Assembly (NCBI GenBank): GCA_001897855.1
Contig: MKUO01000007.1
Span: 124,001 to 188,000, forward strand
From: Bacteroidetes bacterium 43-93
Lineage (GTDB): Bacteria; Bacteroidota; Bacteroidia; Chitinophagales; Chitinophagaceae
Direction of reading: 5' to 3'
Length of the DNA stretch: 64,000 bases
This document shows, piece by piece, positions 24,789 to 35,783 of this stretch. The position numbers and the translations under genes are program-made. Below the pieces are notes generated by a model that was not told the origin of the DNA, did not search any database, and saw nothing but the letters and a program-made list of their open reading frames with translations. Positions within the stretch are counted from its first letter, which is position 1, and every line of letters begins with the position of its first letter.

Positions 24789-27143
24789 ATGAAAGATAAC
24801 ATGGAACCGATGTTTGCCGATACGGTAAGACAAAGGGATAATACAATAGATATAAGAGGCATATTCCTGCGGATCAGGGAATATTGGCTTTTCATTCTTG
24901 TATGCCTCGTTCTATCTATGTTGTGTGGTTACTTTTATCTGCGATACAGCACTCCCAAATATATTGCCGATGCTAAGGTGCTGATAAAAACCGGGCAGAA
25001 GGATGCGGCAAACGGTGCTTTATTAGAAGAGTTGGGTGTACATGGCAGCAATACCAATGCACAAAATGAAGTAGAGATTTTCAAGAGCAGGATACTGATG
25101 AGGCGGGTAGTGGATGGCATGCACCTGAACATTGCGTATTATGTGCCTGGCAAAATACAAACTACGTCTCTGTACGATGATGCACCTTTTAGGTTAATGC
25201 CATTGTTTAATGACAGTAGTATCAAGTCGTCACATATTTACAAGATTCACAGACAAGGAACCAACTACACTATTACGGAAGGATCAAAGCATTGGAACAT
25301 AAGTTTGGGAGACAGTGCAACAATAAGTGTAGGGCCAGTACTCTTAGAGAGCAATCCATTTGCCGGACACTTGTATGATAATACGAATGACTTCAAAGTA
25401 ATTGTATTTCCTCCGGAAGATATTGTAGATGCCTACCTCGGCAGTTTAATAGTAGACCTTATCAATAAACAAGGTAATATCATCACGCTTTCCTTAAAAG
25501 ATGCGATACCACGCCGTGCAGAAGATGTGCTGAACCGCCTGATAGAAGAATACCAAAGATCGAACATTGAGGATAAGAACCAGGTAGCAGATGGTACCAT
25601 AGACTTCATTAATCAGCGATTGAGTGGCATTGGTACCGAGCTTACAGGTGTGGAGAAGACCATTGAGAACTTTAAGAGTTCCAATAATCTTACCGATGTA
25701 GAAGCACAGTCGAAACTATTGCTGGATAATACCAGCGATAACACAAAAGAGCTGATGCAGAAGGAAGTGCAATTACGAGTGCTGGAATCGCTGGAACGGT
25801 ATGTGCAGGATGGCAACAACATGCGCCGCGTGATGCCTGCAACGCTGATAGCCCAGGATCCGACCCTGATAAAGATAATCGAAGACTATAACAACCTGCA
25901 GAACGAGAGGCAGCGGTTGCTGATGTCTTATACGGAAGCAAGTGCTTATGTAAAAAATGTAGACCAGCAACTGGAAGAGCTGCGTAGCGGTATGAAGAGT
26001 TATATATCTTCCCTCCGCAGGAGCTACCAGGTTACGGTGGATGAGCTGAAATCAAAAAGTAGTTCTATCGCATCCGGAATAAAACAAGTACCCGAAAAAC
26101 AAAGAATATTGCTCGACTACACCCGTCAGCAGCAAATAAAGCAGGAACTATATGTATTTCTTTTAAAGAAGAAGGAGGAGATGTCTATATCCCGGTCGGC
26201 AACTGTATCCAGCCTTAAGATCATAGACCCTGCTAAAAAAGAACCCGGCCCAATCAGTCCCAGGCGTTCCAGGGTATACCTGATGGCCTTTGTTATAGGA
26301 TTGATTGTACCGGGAATAAGAATAGGTGCAAAAGAACTGTTCAATACAAGGATAGCAGGCAAACGCGATATAGACAGGCTCACTAACATGCCCATACTTG
26401 CTGAGATAGGGCACAGTAAACACGATGAAGCCGTAATTGTAAAGAATGATAGCCGAACTGTTATCGCGGAGCAATTCCGTGCATTGAGGACAAACCTGCA
26501 ATTCCTGATGGCAGGTGATGATAGGAAAGTGATCATGGTTACATCAAGTATGAGTGGTGAGGGTAAATCCTTCATTTCTATAAACCTGGCTGCAACCATA
26601 GCTTTAGCTGGTAAGAAGGTGGTATTGATGGAACTGGATCTTAGGAAGCCACAGATATCTCAACACCTGAATATTAAGCAGGCACAAGGGTTCTCTAATT
26701 ATGTGATCGGGCAATCAACCCTGGATGATATTATAACGCCAACCGGGGTGACGGATAACTTCTTTGTCATTAGTGCAGGGCCAATACCACCTAACCCGTC
26801 AGAGATCATATTGATGCCTAAGGTAGCGCAACTGTTTAACGCGCTGAAAGAACAGTTTGACTATATAGTAATAGACACGCCGCCGGTAGGACTGGTAACG
26901 GATGCACAGCTATTAAGTAATTATGCGGATGTAGTAGCTTACGTCATCAGGCAGGAATATACTTTTAAAGAGCAACTGAAAAATGCAGACAGCCTGTATC
27001 AACGTGGCAGGTTGAAGAATATAGGATTGATCGTAAATGATGTGAAGGCGGAAAAAGGCGGAAATTATGGTTACGGTTATGGCTCAGGATATTTTGAAGA
27101 AGATAAAAGATCAGCCATCAAAAAAGTATTTAAACGCAAATAA
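24789..27143 (+). CDS. wzc: Wzc-type polysaccharide co-polymerase / BY-kinase
   Basis: The 784-residue inner-membrane protein controls chain length and export. An N-terminal Wzz domain (first membrane segment about 32-52, [17 protein letters not shown]), a long periplasmic coiled-coil part (GNVR-like central region, helices about 280-450), a second membrane segment near 495-515 after a PISPRRS stretch (the proline-rich Wzz motif), then a cytoplasmic BY-kinase with Walker A SGEGKS near residue 590 and the DTPP Walker B near 695. The C-tail has a Tyr cluster ([10 protein letters not shown]), the autophosphorylation site that the CpsB-like phosphatase would reset. It begins 128 bases after hisF, with a weak TATATTTA box. 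Confidence 0.93.
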   Translation: MKDNMEPMFADTVRQRDNTIDIRGIFLRIREYWLFILVCLVLSMLCGYFYLRYSTPKYIADAKVLIKTGQKDAANGALLEELGVHGSNTNAQNEVEIFKSRILMRRVVDGMHLNIAYYVPGKIQTTSLYDDAPFRLMPLFNDSSIKSSHIYKIHRQGTNYTITEGSKHWNISLGDSATISVGPVLLESNPFAGHLYDNTNDFKVIVFPPEDIVDAYLGSLIVDLINKQGNIITLSLKDAIPRRAEDVLNRLIEEYQRSNIEDKNQVADGTIDFINQRLSGIGTELTGVEKTIENFKSSNNLTDVEAQSKLLLDNTSDNTKELMQKEVQLRVLESLERYVQDGNNMRRVMPATLIAQDPTLIKIIEDYNNLQNERQRLLMSYTEASAYVKNVDQQLEELRSGMKSYISSLRRSYQVTVDELKSKSSSIASGIKQVPEKQRILLDYTRQQQIKQELYVFLLKKKEEMSISRSATVSSLKIIDPAKKEPGPISPRRSRVYLMAFVIGLIVPGIRIGAKELFNTRIAGKRDIDRLTNMPILAEIGHSKHDEAVIVKNDSRTVIAEQFRALRTNLQFLMAGDDRKVIMVTSSMSGEGKSFISINLAATIALAGKKVVLMELDLRKPQISQHLNIKQAQGFSNYVIGQSTLDDIITPTGVTDNFFVISAGPIPPNPSEIILMPKVAQLFNALKEQFDYIVIDTPPVGLVTDAQLLSNYADVVAYVIRQEYTFKEQLKNADSLYQRGRLKNIGLIVNDVKAEKGGNYGYGYGSGYFEEDKRSAIKKVFKRK

Positions 27144-27160
27144 ATAATATCAAAATAAAC

Positions 27161-28453
27161 ATGTCACAATCACAACACCGCATCGCAGTAATAGGTTTAG
27201 GCTATGTAGGTTTGCCATTGGCAGTAGAATTTGCAAGAAAGTATCCTGTAATAGGTTTTGATATCAATGCAGGACGCATTGCAGAACTGCAGCAGCACAA
27301 CGATAATACACTGGAGGTGACCTCTGATGCATTAAAAGAAGTGATTGTTAGCGGCGCACCGGATGGGAAAGGATTGCTATGCTCTAATAAGCTGGAGGAT
27401 ATGGCATCCTGTAACATATACATAGTAACCGTACCTACCCCGGTAGATAAACATAACCGCCCCGACCTGACGCCGCTGTATAAGGCAAGCGAAACAGTAG
27501 GCAAAGTATTGTCTAAAGGTGATATTGTAGTGTATGAATCAACCGTATATCCCGGTGTGACGGAAGATGAGTGTGTACCTGTACTGGAAAAGGTATCCGG
27601 GCTGAAATATAATGTAGACTTTTTTGGAGGCTATTCTCCCGAGCGTATTAACCCGGGAGATAAGCAGCATACCGTAACCAAGATCAAAAAAGTTACCTCA
27701 GGTTCTAACGATGAGATAGCCGAAGTTGTTGATAAACTGTATAGCAGTATTATTGTTGCAGGTACACACAAAGCCAGCAGTATAAAAGTGGCAGAGGCTG
27801 CTAAAGTAATAGAGAATGCACAACGCGATATCAATATTGCATTCGTGAACGAGCTGGCTAAAATATTCAACCGCATGAATATTGATACTCATGATGTACT
27901 GGAAGCGGCAGGTACCAAATGGAACTTCCTGAAGTTTAAGCCCGGGTTGGTAGGTGGCCACTGCATAGGTGTAGATCCTTATTACCTGGCACAGAAAGCG
28001 CAGGAAGTAGGGTATAACCCCGAGATCATATTGGCAGGCCGCAGGATGAATGATGGCATGGGCGGATATATTGCCAACGAGATCGTGAAACTGATGATCA
28101 AGCGCGACATCACCGTGAAGAATGCAAAAGTGCTAATGTTGGGCATCACATTCAAAGAGAATTGCCCGGATGTCCGCAATACCAAAGTAGTAGATATTTA
28201 TAAAGAGCTTCTGTCTTACGACATAAATGTTACTGTATATGATCCATGGGCGAACCCCGAAGAAGTGAAGCACGAATATCATATCAATACAACGAGCACA
28301 CTGCCTGAAGGCGAGAAATATGACGCTGTGGTTTTAGCGGTAGCACACGATGAATTCATCAGCCAGGATTGGAAGCAACATTTAAAACCCGGTGGACTGA
28401 TCTACGACGTTAAAGGATGCCTGGAGAAATCTTTGGTGGATCAAAGATTATAA
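27161..28453 (+). CDS. tviB: UDP-N-acetylhexosamine 6-dehydrogenase (TviB/WbpO/WbpA type)
   Basis: The 430-residue protein oxidises C6 of UDP-GlcNAc or UDP-GalNAc with two NAD molecules to the uronic acid. It shows [10 protein letters not shown] at residues 13-22, the FDIN...RI...TLEV start typical of the TviB/WbpO group, an EPSTVYPG-like stretch ([13 protein letters not shown]), and the catalytic Cys268 in [12 protein letters not shown]. The third domain begins near residue 315. The next gene, a WbpD-like acetyltransferase, is 5 bases away, which places it in the ManNAc3NAcA pathway. Group membership among TviB, WbpO and WbpA needs a phylogeny. Confidence 0.92.
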   Translation: MSQSQHRIAVIGLGYVGLPLAVEFARKYPVIGFDINAGRIAELQQHNDNTLEVTSDALKEVIVSGAPDGKGLLCSNKLEDMASCNIYIVTVPTPVDKHNRPDLTPLYKASETVGKVLSKGDIVVYESTVYPGVTEDECVPVLEKVSGLKYNVDFFGGYSPERINPGDKQHTVTKIKKVTSGSNDEIAEVVDKLYSSIIVAGTHKASSIKVAEAAKVIENAQRDINIAFVNELAKIFNRMNIDTHDVLEAAGTKWNFLKFKPGLVGGHCIGVDPYYLAQKAQEVGYNPEIILAGRRMNDGMGGYIANEIVKLMIKRDITVKNAKVLMLGITFKENCPDVRNTKVVDIYKELLSYDINVTVYDPWANPEEVKHEYHINTTSTLPEGEKYDAVVLAVAHDEFISQDWKQHLKPGGLIYDVKGCLEKSLVDQRL

Positions 28454-28458
28454 TAGCG

Positions 28459-29028
28459 ATGAATTATACAGCACACCCTACAGCCGTAATAGACGAAGGC
28501 TGCGAGATTGGAGAAGGCACCAAAATATGGCACTTCAGCCATATTATGCCCAACTGCAAAATAGGCAAGGCGTGTAATATTGGGCAGAATGTGGTTGTTT
28601 CTCCTGGTGTAGTGTTAGGCAATAATGTCAAGGTGCAGAATAATGTATCGATATACACAGGTGTTACTTGCGACGACGATGTATTCCTGGGGCCGTCGTG
28701 CGTATTTACCAATGTAGTTAATCCGCGTAGCGCTATAGTAAGGAAAAGTCAATATGCGGCAACTCACGTGGGCAAAGGTGCTACTATAGGTGCTAATGCC
28801 ACCATAGTTTGCGGACATAATATTGGTGCCTACGCATTTATAGGCGCCGGTGCGGTTGTTACCAAAGATGTGCCCGCTTATGCATTGCTCGTCGGTAATC
28901 CTGCCAGGCAGACGGGCTGGATGAGTGAGTACGGACATAAGCTAAAGTTTGATTCTAACGGTCGCGCTGTATGCCCTGAAAGCAACGAAGTGTACTTATT
29001 GAAAGAGGGGAAAGTTGCCAGGGCGTAA
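28459..29028 (+). CDS. wbpD: UDP-GlcNAc3NA N-acetyltransferase (WbpD-like, left-handed beta helix)
   Basis: The ATG at 28459 starts [26 protein letters not shown], followed by hexapeptide repeats (IGxxxxIG-type) across about 160 residues. Conserved NNVSIYTGV and [16 protein letters not shown] stretches and the C-terminal [13 protein letters not shown] segment match WbpD, which acetylates C3 of UDP-2-acetamido-3-amino-glucuronate. It follows the dehydrogenase by 5 bases. A longer frame from 28417 overlaps the preceding gene and lacks support. The total of 189 residues equals the family length. Confidence 0.9.
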   Translation: MNYTAHPTAVIDEGCEIGEGTKIWHFSHIMPNCKIGKACNIGQNVVVSPGVVLGNNVKVQNNVSIYTGVTCDDDVFLGPSCVFTNVVNPRSAIVRKSQYAATHVGKGATIGANATIVCGHNIGAYAFIGAGAVVTKDVPAYALLVGNPARQTGWMSEYGHKLKFDSNGRAVCPESNEVYLLKEGKVARA

Positions 29029-29043
29029 ATTCCATACAATTTA

Positions 29044-30525
29044 ATGAGTGTAGGCAAGCAGGCCGGTAAAGGATTTATTAGTTTTTTACTTCGCGGGTTG
29101 CTGGAGAAGTTCATGGGCCTGATAGCCATGATCTTTTTAGCACGCCGGTTAGGGCCTTACGATTTTGGACTTGTTAGTATCACAGAGGTGTTGCTGACAC
29201 TGATATCTGTTTTGGGTACAACAGGCCTTGCGGAGTTCTTGCTCGCTTATCGTAAAGATGATGTGGATGAAATATTCAAAGCTGCGTTTTGGTTCAATGT
29301 GGTGATCACGTTGATCATATTCTTATTGTTCCTGTCCCTTGTTCCCGTTTGGGCGCATTACCAGCACGACCCGAGGATATTGAGGATAGGGTGGATAGTA
29401 GGCGGCATTTTTATATTCTCGCAGTTGCAGATCATCCCGAAAACATGGCTGAGTAAAAACCTGATGTTTGATAAGCAGGTGAAACTGCAGGCTCCGTTTA
29501 TCATCCTGGTTCCTATTGCGAAGATCATAGCAGTGTTTGCAGGATTAGGCGTATACAGTCTTATTATACCCACGCTGCTGATACATCCTATACTTACACT
29601 GGTATTATATATCAATACCGGGATCAGGCCAACACTAAGATTGTATACAGAGAGATGGAAAGAGATATATCATTTTACAAAGCACCTGATAGGCGCAACG
29701 ATATTCAGCCGCATTACCGACCAGGGTGATAAGTTTATTCTTGCGAAGTTTTTAGGACTTGATAAATTGGGTATCTATAATCTTGCCTTTCAGCTTGCAG
29801 AACTGTTTACTTCGCAGATAGTGCAGGTGGCCAATAACGTGCTGTCATCAGTATTGCCTAAATATGTGGATGACAAAGAGAAATTCTATAATTACTATAT
29901 CTCTTTCCTGAAGACATTTTCCTTTATCACTTTCCCTATGCTGGCGATGATGTTTATAGCTGCCAAGCCTATTATATTGTTATTATACGGTCCTAAATGG
30001 ATAGAAGCTGTATTGCCATTGAAGATACTGGTGGTGGTAGCGGCATTTAAAGCTGTTACCAGTTCATACGGCAGTGTGATGAACACCTTCCATCTGAACA
30101 AAAAGAGTTTTATAGTTACAGCGGTATATGGTCCATTTCATATTGCCGCTTCTATTATCGGTTCTTTCTTCGGTGTGGCGGGGATAGCAAGTGCGGTAGG
30201 CCTGGTAAAGATAATATTCATGAACTGGAATATCTGGCAGATCATGGATGCAATGTCGCAGAAGTTCAGGAAATGGTACGCGGCACTTACACCTTACTTT
30301 TTTGTAAACACGATGATGGTTGTATTATTCAGTTTAGCACTAAGTATGTTGCAACTGCCTTATAAACCAATAGTGTTGATAATACTGACGGGTATTGTGT
30401 TTGTGCTATGTTACATTGCCATATTCAAGACCATTTTAAAGAAGGAGCTTAATAATATCTCCTTTATGGTAGGTGCGATGCTACCCAGGGCATCGAGGTA
30501 TTTTAATCTTGTATTCGGATTATGA
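29044..30525 (+). CDS. wzx: Wzx-type oligosaccharide flippase (MOP superfamily)
   Basis: The 493-residue membrane protein has about 12-14 hydrophobic segments, from KGFISFLLRGLLEKFMGL to the C-terminal tail. This MOP-family exporter flips undecaprenyl-linked repeat units from the cytoplasmic to the periplasmic face of the inner membrane. Short motifs after the first helix (ARRLGPYDFGLVSITEV) are typical of Wzx/RfbX-like proteins of Bacteroidota. It begins the run of glycosyltransferase genes, and its stop overlaps the next start by 4 bases. Together with the Wzy-like polymerase and Wzc, this indicates a Wzx/Wzy-dependent pathway. Confidence 0.9.
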   Translation: MSVGKQAGKGFISFLLRGLLEKFMGLIAMIFLARRLGPYDFGLVSITEVLLTLISVLGTTGLAEFLLAYRKDDVDEIFKAAFWFNVVITLIIFLLFLSLVPVWAHYQHDPRILRIGWIVGGIFIFSQLQIIPKTWLSKNLMFDKQVKLQAPFIILVPIAKIIAVFAGLGVYSLIIPTLLIHPILTLVLYINTGIRPTLRLYTERWKEIYHFTKHLIGATIFSRITDQGDKFILAKFLGLDKLGIYNLAFQLAELFTSQIVQVANNVLSSVLPKYVDDKEKFYNYYISFLKTFSFITFPMLAMMFIAAKPIILLLYGPKWIEAVLPLKILVVVAAFKAVTSSYGSVMNTFHLNKKSFIVTAVYGPFHIAASIIGSFFGVAGIASAVGLVKIIFMNWNIWQIMDAMSQKFRKWYAALTPYFFVNTMMVVLFSLALSMLQLPYKPIVLIILTGIVFVLCYIAIFKTILKKELNNISFMVGAMLPRASRYFNLVFGL

Positions 30526-31748
30526 GCAAAAGGATTGCCCTTGTGGGCAATATGAACAATAATTTTTACGCGCTGACGCGTTACCTAAGAGAAGCGGGTT
30601 ATGATGCACATTTGTTCTTCAGGCTCGCCATGGATCATTTTCAACCTAAGGCAGATACGTTTGGAGAAGAATATAAAGAATACTGCCACCAGGTAAATTG
30701 GCTGGATAAAGGCTTTCACAACGCGGACAAGAAAAAGATAAAAGAGGAGTTAAGTGGCTTTGATTTTTTTATAGGGCAGGGTGAGGAAGCTGCACTCGCA
30801 TACGCTTGCGGATATAATATTGATGTGTATTATCCTTATGGATCGGATGTGTACAAATATTCGCACCTGCCACAGGAATATACATGGAAGGCAAAGCTGA
30901 AATCGTTAGTGGTAAATGATGCCACACGGCCAACATACGCGCAGATGAAAGAAGGCACCATGGCCAAATATTTGCGTGGCGCTATTGTGAATGCAAGGTA
31001 TATACTGGCAGAGTCTACTAACGATGAATTTGAAGCGAAGCTAAAAGAGCTTGCCTATAAAGGTGCGTATGAAAAAGTAGCCATGCCCTTTGTGTATACG
31101 GGAGAGTTTGCATTGCTCGAAAATGGGTTCATTCCGCCGAATCCTGTATTGCAACCAATGCAAAAAATAAGAGAGGAGCATGATTTTATATTGATGTATC
31201 ATGGCAGGCAAGAATGGAAGACCTTTCATAATCCCTTTACTATAAAGAATACACACCACCTGTTTATTGCCTTTGCAAATTACCTTAAGAAAAATCACGC
31301 ATCTAAGAGCTGCCTGGTGATGCTGGAATACGGATCGGATGTAGATCATTCGAAAGCATTGATAAATGAATTAGGTATAGCAGATAAAGTGTTCTGGTTT
31401 CCTAAAATGTATCGAAAGGAACTGATGTATATTGTAAAGAATGCGGATGTGTGTTGTGGTGAATTCAATTATAGCTACCTCACATTTGGGACTGTAGTAG
31501 AGGCCATGTTCATGAAAAAGCCCGTGATCACCTACAGGCAGGATTCATTGTACACAGATGTGTATCCAAAACTATATCCCTGCTTCAATGCAAGAGAACC
31601 CGAAGAAATAGAAGAAGCTATTGCTACCGCGATTGCTAATCCACAATTGGTTAAGCAAATGGGCGAAGAAGCATGTGCATGGGTGACGGAGAATTTTATA
31701 CAAAAGCCATTACAAAGGCTTATACAAATCATCGAAACCGGTAAGTAG
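30522..31748 (+). CDS. Glycosyltransferase, GT-B fold, GT4-like
   Basis: The 408-residue protein begins with a Rossmann-like strand (IALVGNMNNNFYAL) and the C-terminal half has a donor-binding region with FGTVVEAMFMKKPVIT, a variant of the EX7E motif in which the first Glu is replaced. It lies in the wzx-to-wzy run and is expected to add one sugar of the repeat unit to the lipid-linked intermediate in the cytoplasm. Sequence drift from the GT4 motif makes family assignment moderate. It overlaps the next gene by 1 base (GTG start). Confidence 0.7.
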   Translation: MSKRIALVGNMNNNFYALTRYLREAGYDAHLFFRLAMDHFQPKADTFGEEYKEYCHQVNWLDKGFHNADKKKIKEELSGFDFFIGQGEEAALAYACGYNIDVYYPYGSDVYKYSHLPQEYTWKAKLKSLVVNDATRPTYAQMKEGTMAKYLRGAIVNARYILAESTNDEFEAKLKELAYKGAYEKVAMPFVYTGEFALLENGFIPPNPVLQPMQKIREEHDFILMYHGRQEWKTFHNPFTIKNTHHLFIAFANYLKKNHASKSCLVMLEYGSDVDHSKALINELGIADKVFWFPKMYRKELMYIVKNADVCCGEFNYSYLTFGTVVEAMFMKKPVITYRQDSLYTDVYPKLYPCFNAREPEEIEEAIATAIANPQLVKQMGEEACAWVTENFIQKPLQRLIQIIETGK

Positions 31749-32863
31749 TGAAGAAAATAAAAATACTCTTTACCATTCCCAATTTTACAACTGCTGGCAG
31801 CGGCCGGGAAATGGTGAATATTATAGACCGGCTGGACAGGAGCATTTTTGAACCTTATGTATGTGTGCTGCAGGAAGGCGGTGCGATATTTACCGAGCTT
31901 CAGGATAAGGGTATACCTGTTATAGTAAAACCATTCATGGTGAACGATAAAACCGGGATGCTTGCCATAACCACAGAAGCTAAAAGGTTAGCTACTGATT
32001 TTAAAAGATATCATTTCGATATATGGCAGTCGTTTAACTGGTCGTCTGATTTTTCTGAAGCATTGATAGCAAGGTTTGCAGGTGCGAAGTATGTGTATGT
32101 GAAGAAGAATATGAACTGGAATCGCAATGCCTGGAAGGTAAAAAGCTTCCTGTCGAAACAGATAGTAGCGCGCAATGCCAGTATGCTGTTCCATTATTTT
32201 TCCGCGCCTTACCTGAGGCGTAAGACAAAACTAATATATGGCGGAGTAGATATTAACCGGAATGGTAGTGCCGACGGAATACGTGAGCAATATTATATAC
32301 CGCAAGACGCCTACCTGGTAACTTGCGTGGCTCAGCTGGTACGCGTTAAGGACCAATTGACATTGGTAAAAGCAGTTGCCGACCTGGAAGATGTATATGT
32401 GATACTGGCAGGTGATGCAAGGGATGATGAATATGTCGCCGAATTATATAGCCTGATACAGGAAACTGGGCTGGCAGAAAGGGTTTTACTCGCCGGACAG
32501 ATATCTGATGTCCGCAGCTTGCTAAAAGCGAGTGATGTGTTTGTACTGCCAACTACCAACATTGGTGGCCATGAAGAAGGCTGCCCGGTGGCATTGATGG
32601 AAGCTATGGCAATGCGTATGCCTTGTATTGCCAGCAATGTTGCAGGCAATACAGATCTGCTGACGACGAACAAAACGGGGCTGTTGTTTAAAGCAGGTTA
32701 TGTAGAGGAATTACGCGCGTGTATTTTGAAGTATAAGAATGACAAAGAGTTTTCGAGACAGATGGCAGAGAACGCAAGAAAGCTTATAGAAGAGGAATTT
32801 ACACTGGAACGCGAAGCTGCGGATTTCAATGCCTTGTATAAAAAAATGATGAGGATCAGGTGA
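31748..32863 (+). CDS. Glycosyltransferase family 4
   Basis: The 371-residue protein starts at a GTG with KKIKILFTIPNFTTAGSGREMVNII, the common opening of GT4 enzymes. The donor domain holds LVTCVAQLVRVKDQ near residues 188-201 and the EX7E-type site HEEGCPVALMEAMAMRMPCIASN near 272-290. Such retaining transferases use nucleotide-sugar donors, and this one lies in a chain of eight transferases. Its stop overlaps the start of the following asparagine-synthase-like gene (GTGA). Sugar and linkage are not predictable from sequence. Confidence 0.85.
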   Translation: MKKIKILFTIPNFTTAGSGREMVNIIDRLDRSIFEPYVCVLQEGGAIFTELQDKGIPVIVKPFMVNDKTGMLAITTEAKRLATDFKRYHFDIWQSFNWSSDFSEALIARFAGAKYVYVKKNMNWNRNAWKVKSFLSKQIVARNASMLFHYFSAPYLRRKTKLIYGGVDINRNGSADGIREQYYIPQDAYLVTCVAQLVRVKDQLTLVKAVADLEDVYVILAGDARDDEYVAELYSLIQETGLAERVLLAGQISDVRSLLKASDVFVLPTTNIGGHEEGCPVALMEAMAMRMPCIASNVAGNTDLLTTNKTGLLFKAGYVEELRACILKYKNDKEFSRQMAENARKLIEEEFTLEREAADFNALYKKMMRIR

Positions 32864-34587
32864 GTGCTTTTTGCGATATATGGTTGAGTAATAGGCAAGG
32901 CGACCAGCCGCTCTATACGCGCTTCAGCGATATGGAGTGGAAAATGGGTTCTTTAAGCTCCGGTAGCTGGATGTCATATTCAGCAACATCAAAGCATTTT
33001 TTGCAAGATACTACCGAAGGCGCTTATAGCCTGGTACTAATAGGACAGTTATATGAGTCCGTTAGTCTGCCCAACATGCTGAAACAATGCATTGAGTATA
33101 TAGAGAAGGGCAAGCCATACAAAGATGCAGCAGGACACTATCTGTTGTTTGTAAGCAATAGGCTATCGAATAAAACCTATGTGTTTACAAACCGGCTTGG
33201 TACCTGGCATGTGTATCATTATTCATCCGGCGGTACACACCGCATTAGCACTTATTACTTAGGATTAGCTAAACAAGCTGAAAATAAGGAATTGGATTGG
33301 CCCGGTATCAATAGCTTTATGCAAATGGGTTTCTTTGCGGGGGATGCCACCTATCTGGAACATATAAAGATACTGCCGCCTGCAACTTGTTCTGTGTTTG
33401 ACGAACAACTGCAATTGGTGGAACAGAAGCGATACTGGAACTGGAGTTTTGAACCTGTTACAAGGACGGTAGAAGATATTGAAGAAGAGTTGCACAGCAT
33501 CTTGCATGCTTCTTTAAATACAGCACTAAACAATAAGCGGGTCAGCCTGCCTATATCAGGAGGACTGGATTCGAGAATGCTGACCGGGATCGTTACAGAA
33601 GGTAATCAAAGGTACGGGTCGCTTTGGTCCTATTCTTATGGATTGACGGATGATTCTGTTGAAACAAAGATCGCGGCACAAATAGCAGAAACTGCTTCTA
33701 TTCCTTTTTCGTCCTATACTGTCCCAAATTACCTGTTTGATAAGACCGGCGCCATTGCCGCGTCTGTCGAATTATTTCAATACCTGCCCGGTACCAGGCA
33801 GGCCTGCATGACAGAAATATTGAGCAGAGATGCAGATGTGGTTATAGGTGGGCATTGGGGTGATGTATGGATGGATGATATGGGAACTGCAGGGACGGAT
33901 CTGAATAGCTGGTTTCAAAAGAAGATTGTTAAGAAAGGAAGTGAATGGCTGGTAAAAGAAATATGTGAGCCCTATTTTCCCAAGGCAAAAGAAGTACTGC
34001 AGGCATATTTCAACGAATGGAATAAACGTTATGCTTATGTGCAGGATGCCGACTTTAGAATGAAGATATTCAAGACAGATCAATGGTCGTTTAGATGGAC
34101 GGTACCTAGCCTGAGAATGTACCAGGCTGCCGTATTGCCTATACTGCCTTTTTATGATAACCGTGTGCTAGACTTATTTGCTACTGTACCCACAGATGTG
34201 ATCAAAGGCAGGGAATTTGAAGTTTCATTTATCAAACGCTATTACCCTGAACTGGCGAAAATACGTTGGCAGGAATATGACAGCAATCTCTACAATTATA
34301 AAAAGTTCAATAACAGGCATTTTATTTATAGAGCCGTAAGCAAGGGCAAAAGGATGTTGTCAGGAGAGAAACCGGTGATGCGTAACTGGGAATTATTTTA
34401 CTTAAACGATACAGGTAAAAAGAACCTGGAAAATATATTGATAGATAATCCTGCATTGTGTGAAATTGTACCCGTTGCAAAATCAAAAGCTTTGCTGGAT
34501 ATGTTTTATAAAGAGCCATCCGCTGGCAATGGTTATGCTGTATCGATGATGCATACACTGGCCCAATTCATGAAGACTGTATTCTGA
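32860..34587 (+). CDS. Asparagine-synthase-like protein lacking the glutaminase cysteine
   Basis: The 575-residue protein keeps the ATP-pyrophosphatase half of AsnB (SGGLDS at residues 233-238, a GGHWGDVW stretch near 328) and an N-terminal Ntn-like domain (TRFSDMEWKMG..., FTNRLGTWHVYHY...). The start at GTG (32860) yields M-S-A-F-C, so there is no Cys right after Met to act as nucleophile; Cys5 is in a different context. Glutamine hydrolysis is therefore unlikely. It may use free ammonia, an ammonia-delivering partner, or an amine as nucleophile, as beta-lactam synthetases and lasso-peptide cyclases do. It lies among glycosyltransferases, so amidation of the glycan or of a linked amino acid is an inference. 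Confidence 0.78.
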   Translation: MSAFCDIWLSNRQGDQPLYTRFSDMEWKMGSLSSGSWMSYSATSKHFLQDTTEGAYSLVLIGQLYESVSLPNMLKQCIEYIEKGKPYKDAAGHYLLFVSNRLSNKTYVFTNRLGTWHVYHYSSGGTHRISTYYLGLAKQAENKELDWPGINSFMQMGFFAGDATYLEHIKILPPATCSVFDEQLQLVEQKRYWNWSFEPVTRTVEDIEEELHSILHASLNTALNNKRVSLPISGGLDSRMLTGIVTEGNQRYGSLWSYSYGLTDDSVETKIAAQIAETASIPFSSYTVPNYLFDKTGAIAASVELFQYLPGTRQACMTEILSRDADVVIGGHWGDVWMDDMGTAGTDLNSWFQKKIVKKGSEWLVKEICEPYFPKAKEVLQAYFNEWNKRYAYVQDADFRMKIFKTDQWSFRWTVPSLRMYQAAVLPILPFYDNRVLDLFATVPTDVIKGREFEVSFIKRYYPELAKIRWQEYDSNLYNYKKFNNRHFIYRAVSKGKRMLSGEKPVMRNWELFYLNDTGKKNLENILIDNPALCEIVPVAKSKALLDMFYKEPSAGNGYAVSMMHTLAQFMKTVF

Positions 34588-35783
34588 TGCAAAAAAAGCC
34601 GAAGATATTATTAGTGATGCATAACATCCCGTTGGATTCGGGTTTCCTGGCTGTGAAGTTCATTCGGCTTGCCGATGAAATGGATGTGCATTTGCTTGCC
34701 TGGGATACAAGAGAAAAAATAGACAGGTTCATTGAGCAATATAAATTGCCAGCCGATTATAGGAAGCGAATACACTTAGGGGCGAATTCTGGAAAGTCGG
34801 CTTTTCTATTGATACTCACCTTTGTGCGTGCCTTTTTTACTAATAAGAAATTCAGAAAATTCCTTGTCAGCGATGGAGGCAGTTTTGTGCAGCGATTAAA
34901 GTACTCCTTTACTTATCTCCCTGCTATTTGCCTGCAGCCCGATGTAGTACATTATGAATTTGGTACGCTCGCAAGGCAAGCTGAATTGCTGAAACATGCA
35001 ACAGGTGCTAAGATGAGTGTAAGTTTCAGAGGATATGATCTGAATTATGCAGGCCTGCACGATCATGAATATTATGAATCGGTATGGGAACATATGGATG
35101 GTATTCATTTCCTGGGTAACGATCTGAAGCAGCGTGCTATTAAGAGAGGATATAAACAAGACAAGATAGAGGCTATCATAGCACCAGCCATCGACACTGA
35201 TTTCTTTAAGCCTTCCGGTAATCCGAAAGATAATGGTAAACTGGTAATTGTAAGCGTTGGCAGACTAGTGTGGAAAAAGGGATTGGAGTATGGTATACGT
35301 GCAATGAAATTGTTGCAGGAACGAAACATAGCTTTTGAATACAGGATTATTGGAGAGGGTGAATACAGGCAGGCATTAGAATTTGTCATTGCTGAACTTG
35401 GCTTGCAGGACCAGGTAGTACTTGCGGGAAATAAAGATGCCGTTGCTATTAAATCAGAATTAGATAAGGCAGATATATTTTTGCACCCATCGATATCAGA
35501 AGGGTTTTCTAATGCGGTACTGGAAGCACAGTCAATGGGATTGCCCATTGTTTGCAGTGATGCGGATGGATTGCCAGAGAATGTAGAGGATGGAGTTACA
35601 GGGTTGGTTACTCCCAAATGGGATGTAGAAGCAATAGCTGATAAGATAGCATGGCTATGGCAGCATAACGACGTGAGGAAGCAAATGGGCGAAGAGGGAA
35701 TTAAGCGTGTAAATACTTACTTCCGGCAGGATGAGCAGATACGGGCATTCGTTCAGTTTTATAATAAGCTATTGGCAAAGTGA
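34587..35783 (+). CDS. Glycosyltransferase family 4
   Basis: The 398-residue protein opens with KKPKILLVMHNIPLDSGFL, and its C-terminal half carries LVIVSVGRLVWKKGLEYGIRA and the EX7E segment SISEGFSNAVLEAQSMGLPIVCSD, near residues 305-325. This is a standard GT4 donor-binding site. The start overlaps the previous stop by 1 base and its stop overlaps the next start by 4, so it is likely translated in step with neighbours. As one of several closely spaced transferases it is expected to build the repeat unit; specificity is unknown. Confidence 0.87.
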   Translation: MQKKPKILLVMHNIPLDSGFLAVKFIRLADEMDVHLLAWDTREKIDRFIEQYKLPADYRKRIHLGANSGKSAFLLILTFVRAFFTNKKFRKFLVSDGGSFVQRLKYSFTYLPAICLQPDVVHYEFGTLARQAELLKHATGAKMSVSFRGYDLNYAGLHDHEYYESVWEHMDGIHFLGNDLKQRAIKRGYKQDKIEAIIAPAIDTDFFKPSGNPKDNGKLVIVSVGRLVWKKGLEYGIRAMKLLQERNIAFEYRIIGEGEYRQALEFVIAELGLQDQVVLAGNKDAVAIKSELDKADIFLHPSISEGFSNAVLEAQSMGLPIVCSDADGLPENVEDGVTGLVTPKWDVEAIADKIAWLWQHNDVRKQMGEEGIKRVNTYFRQDEQIRAFVQFYNKLLAK

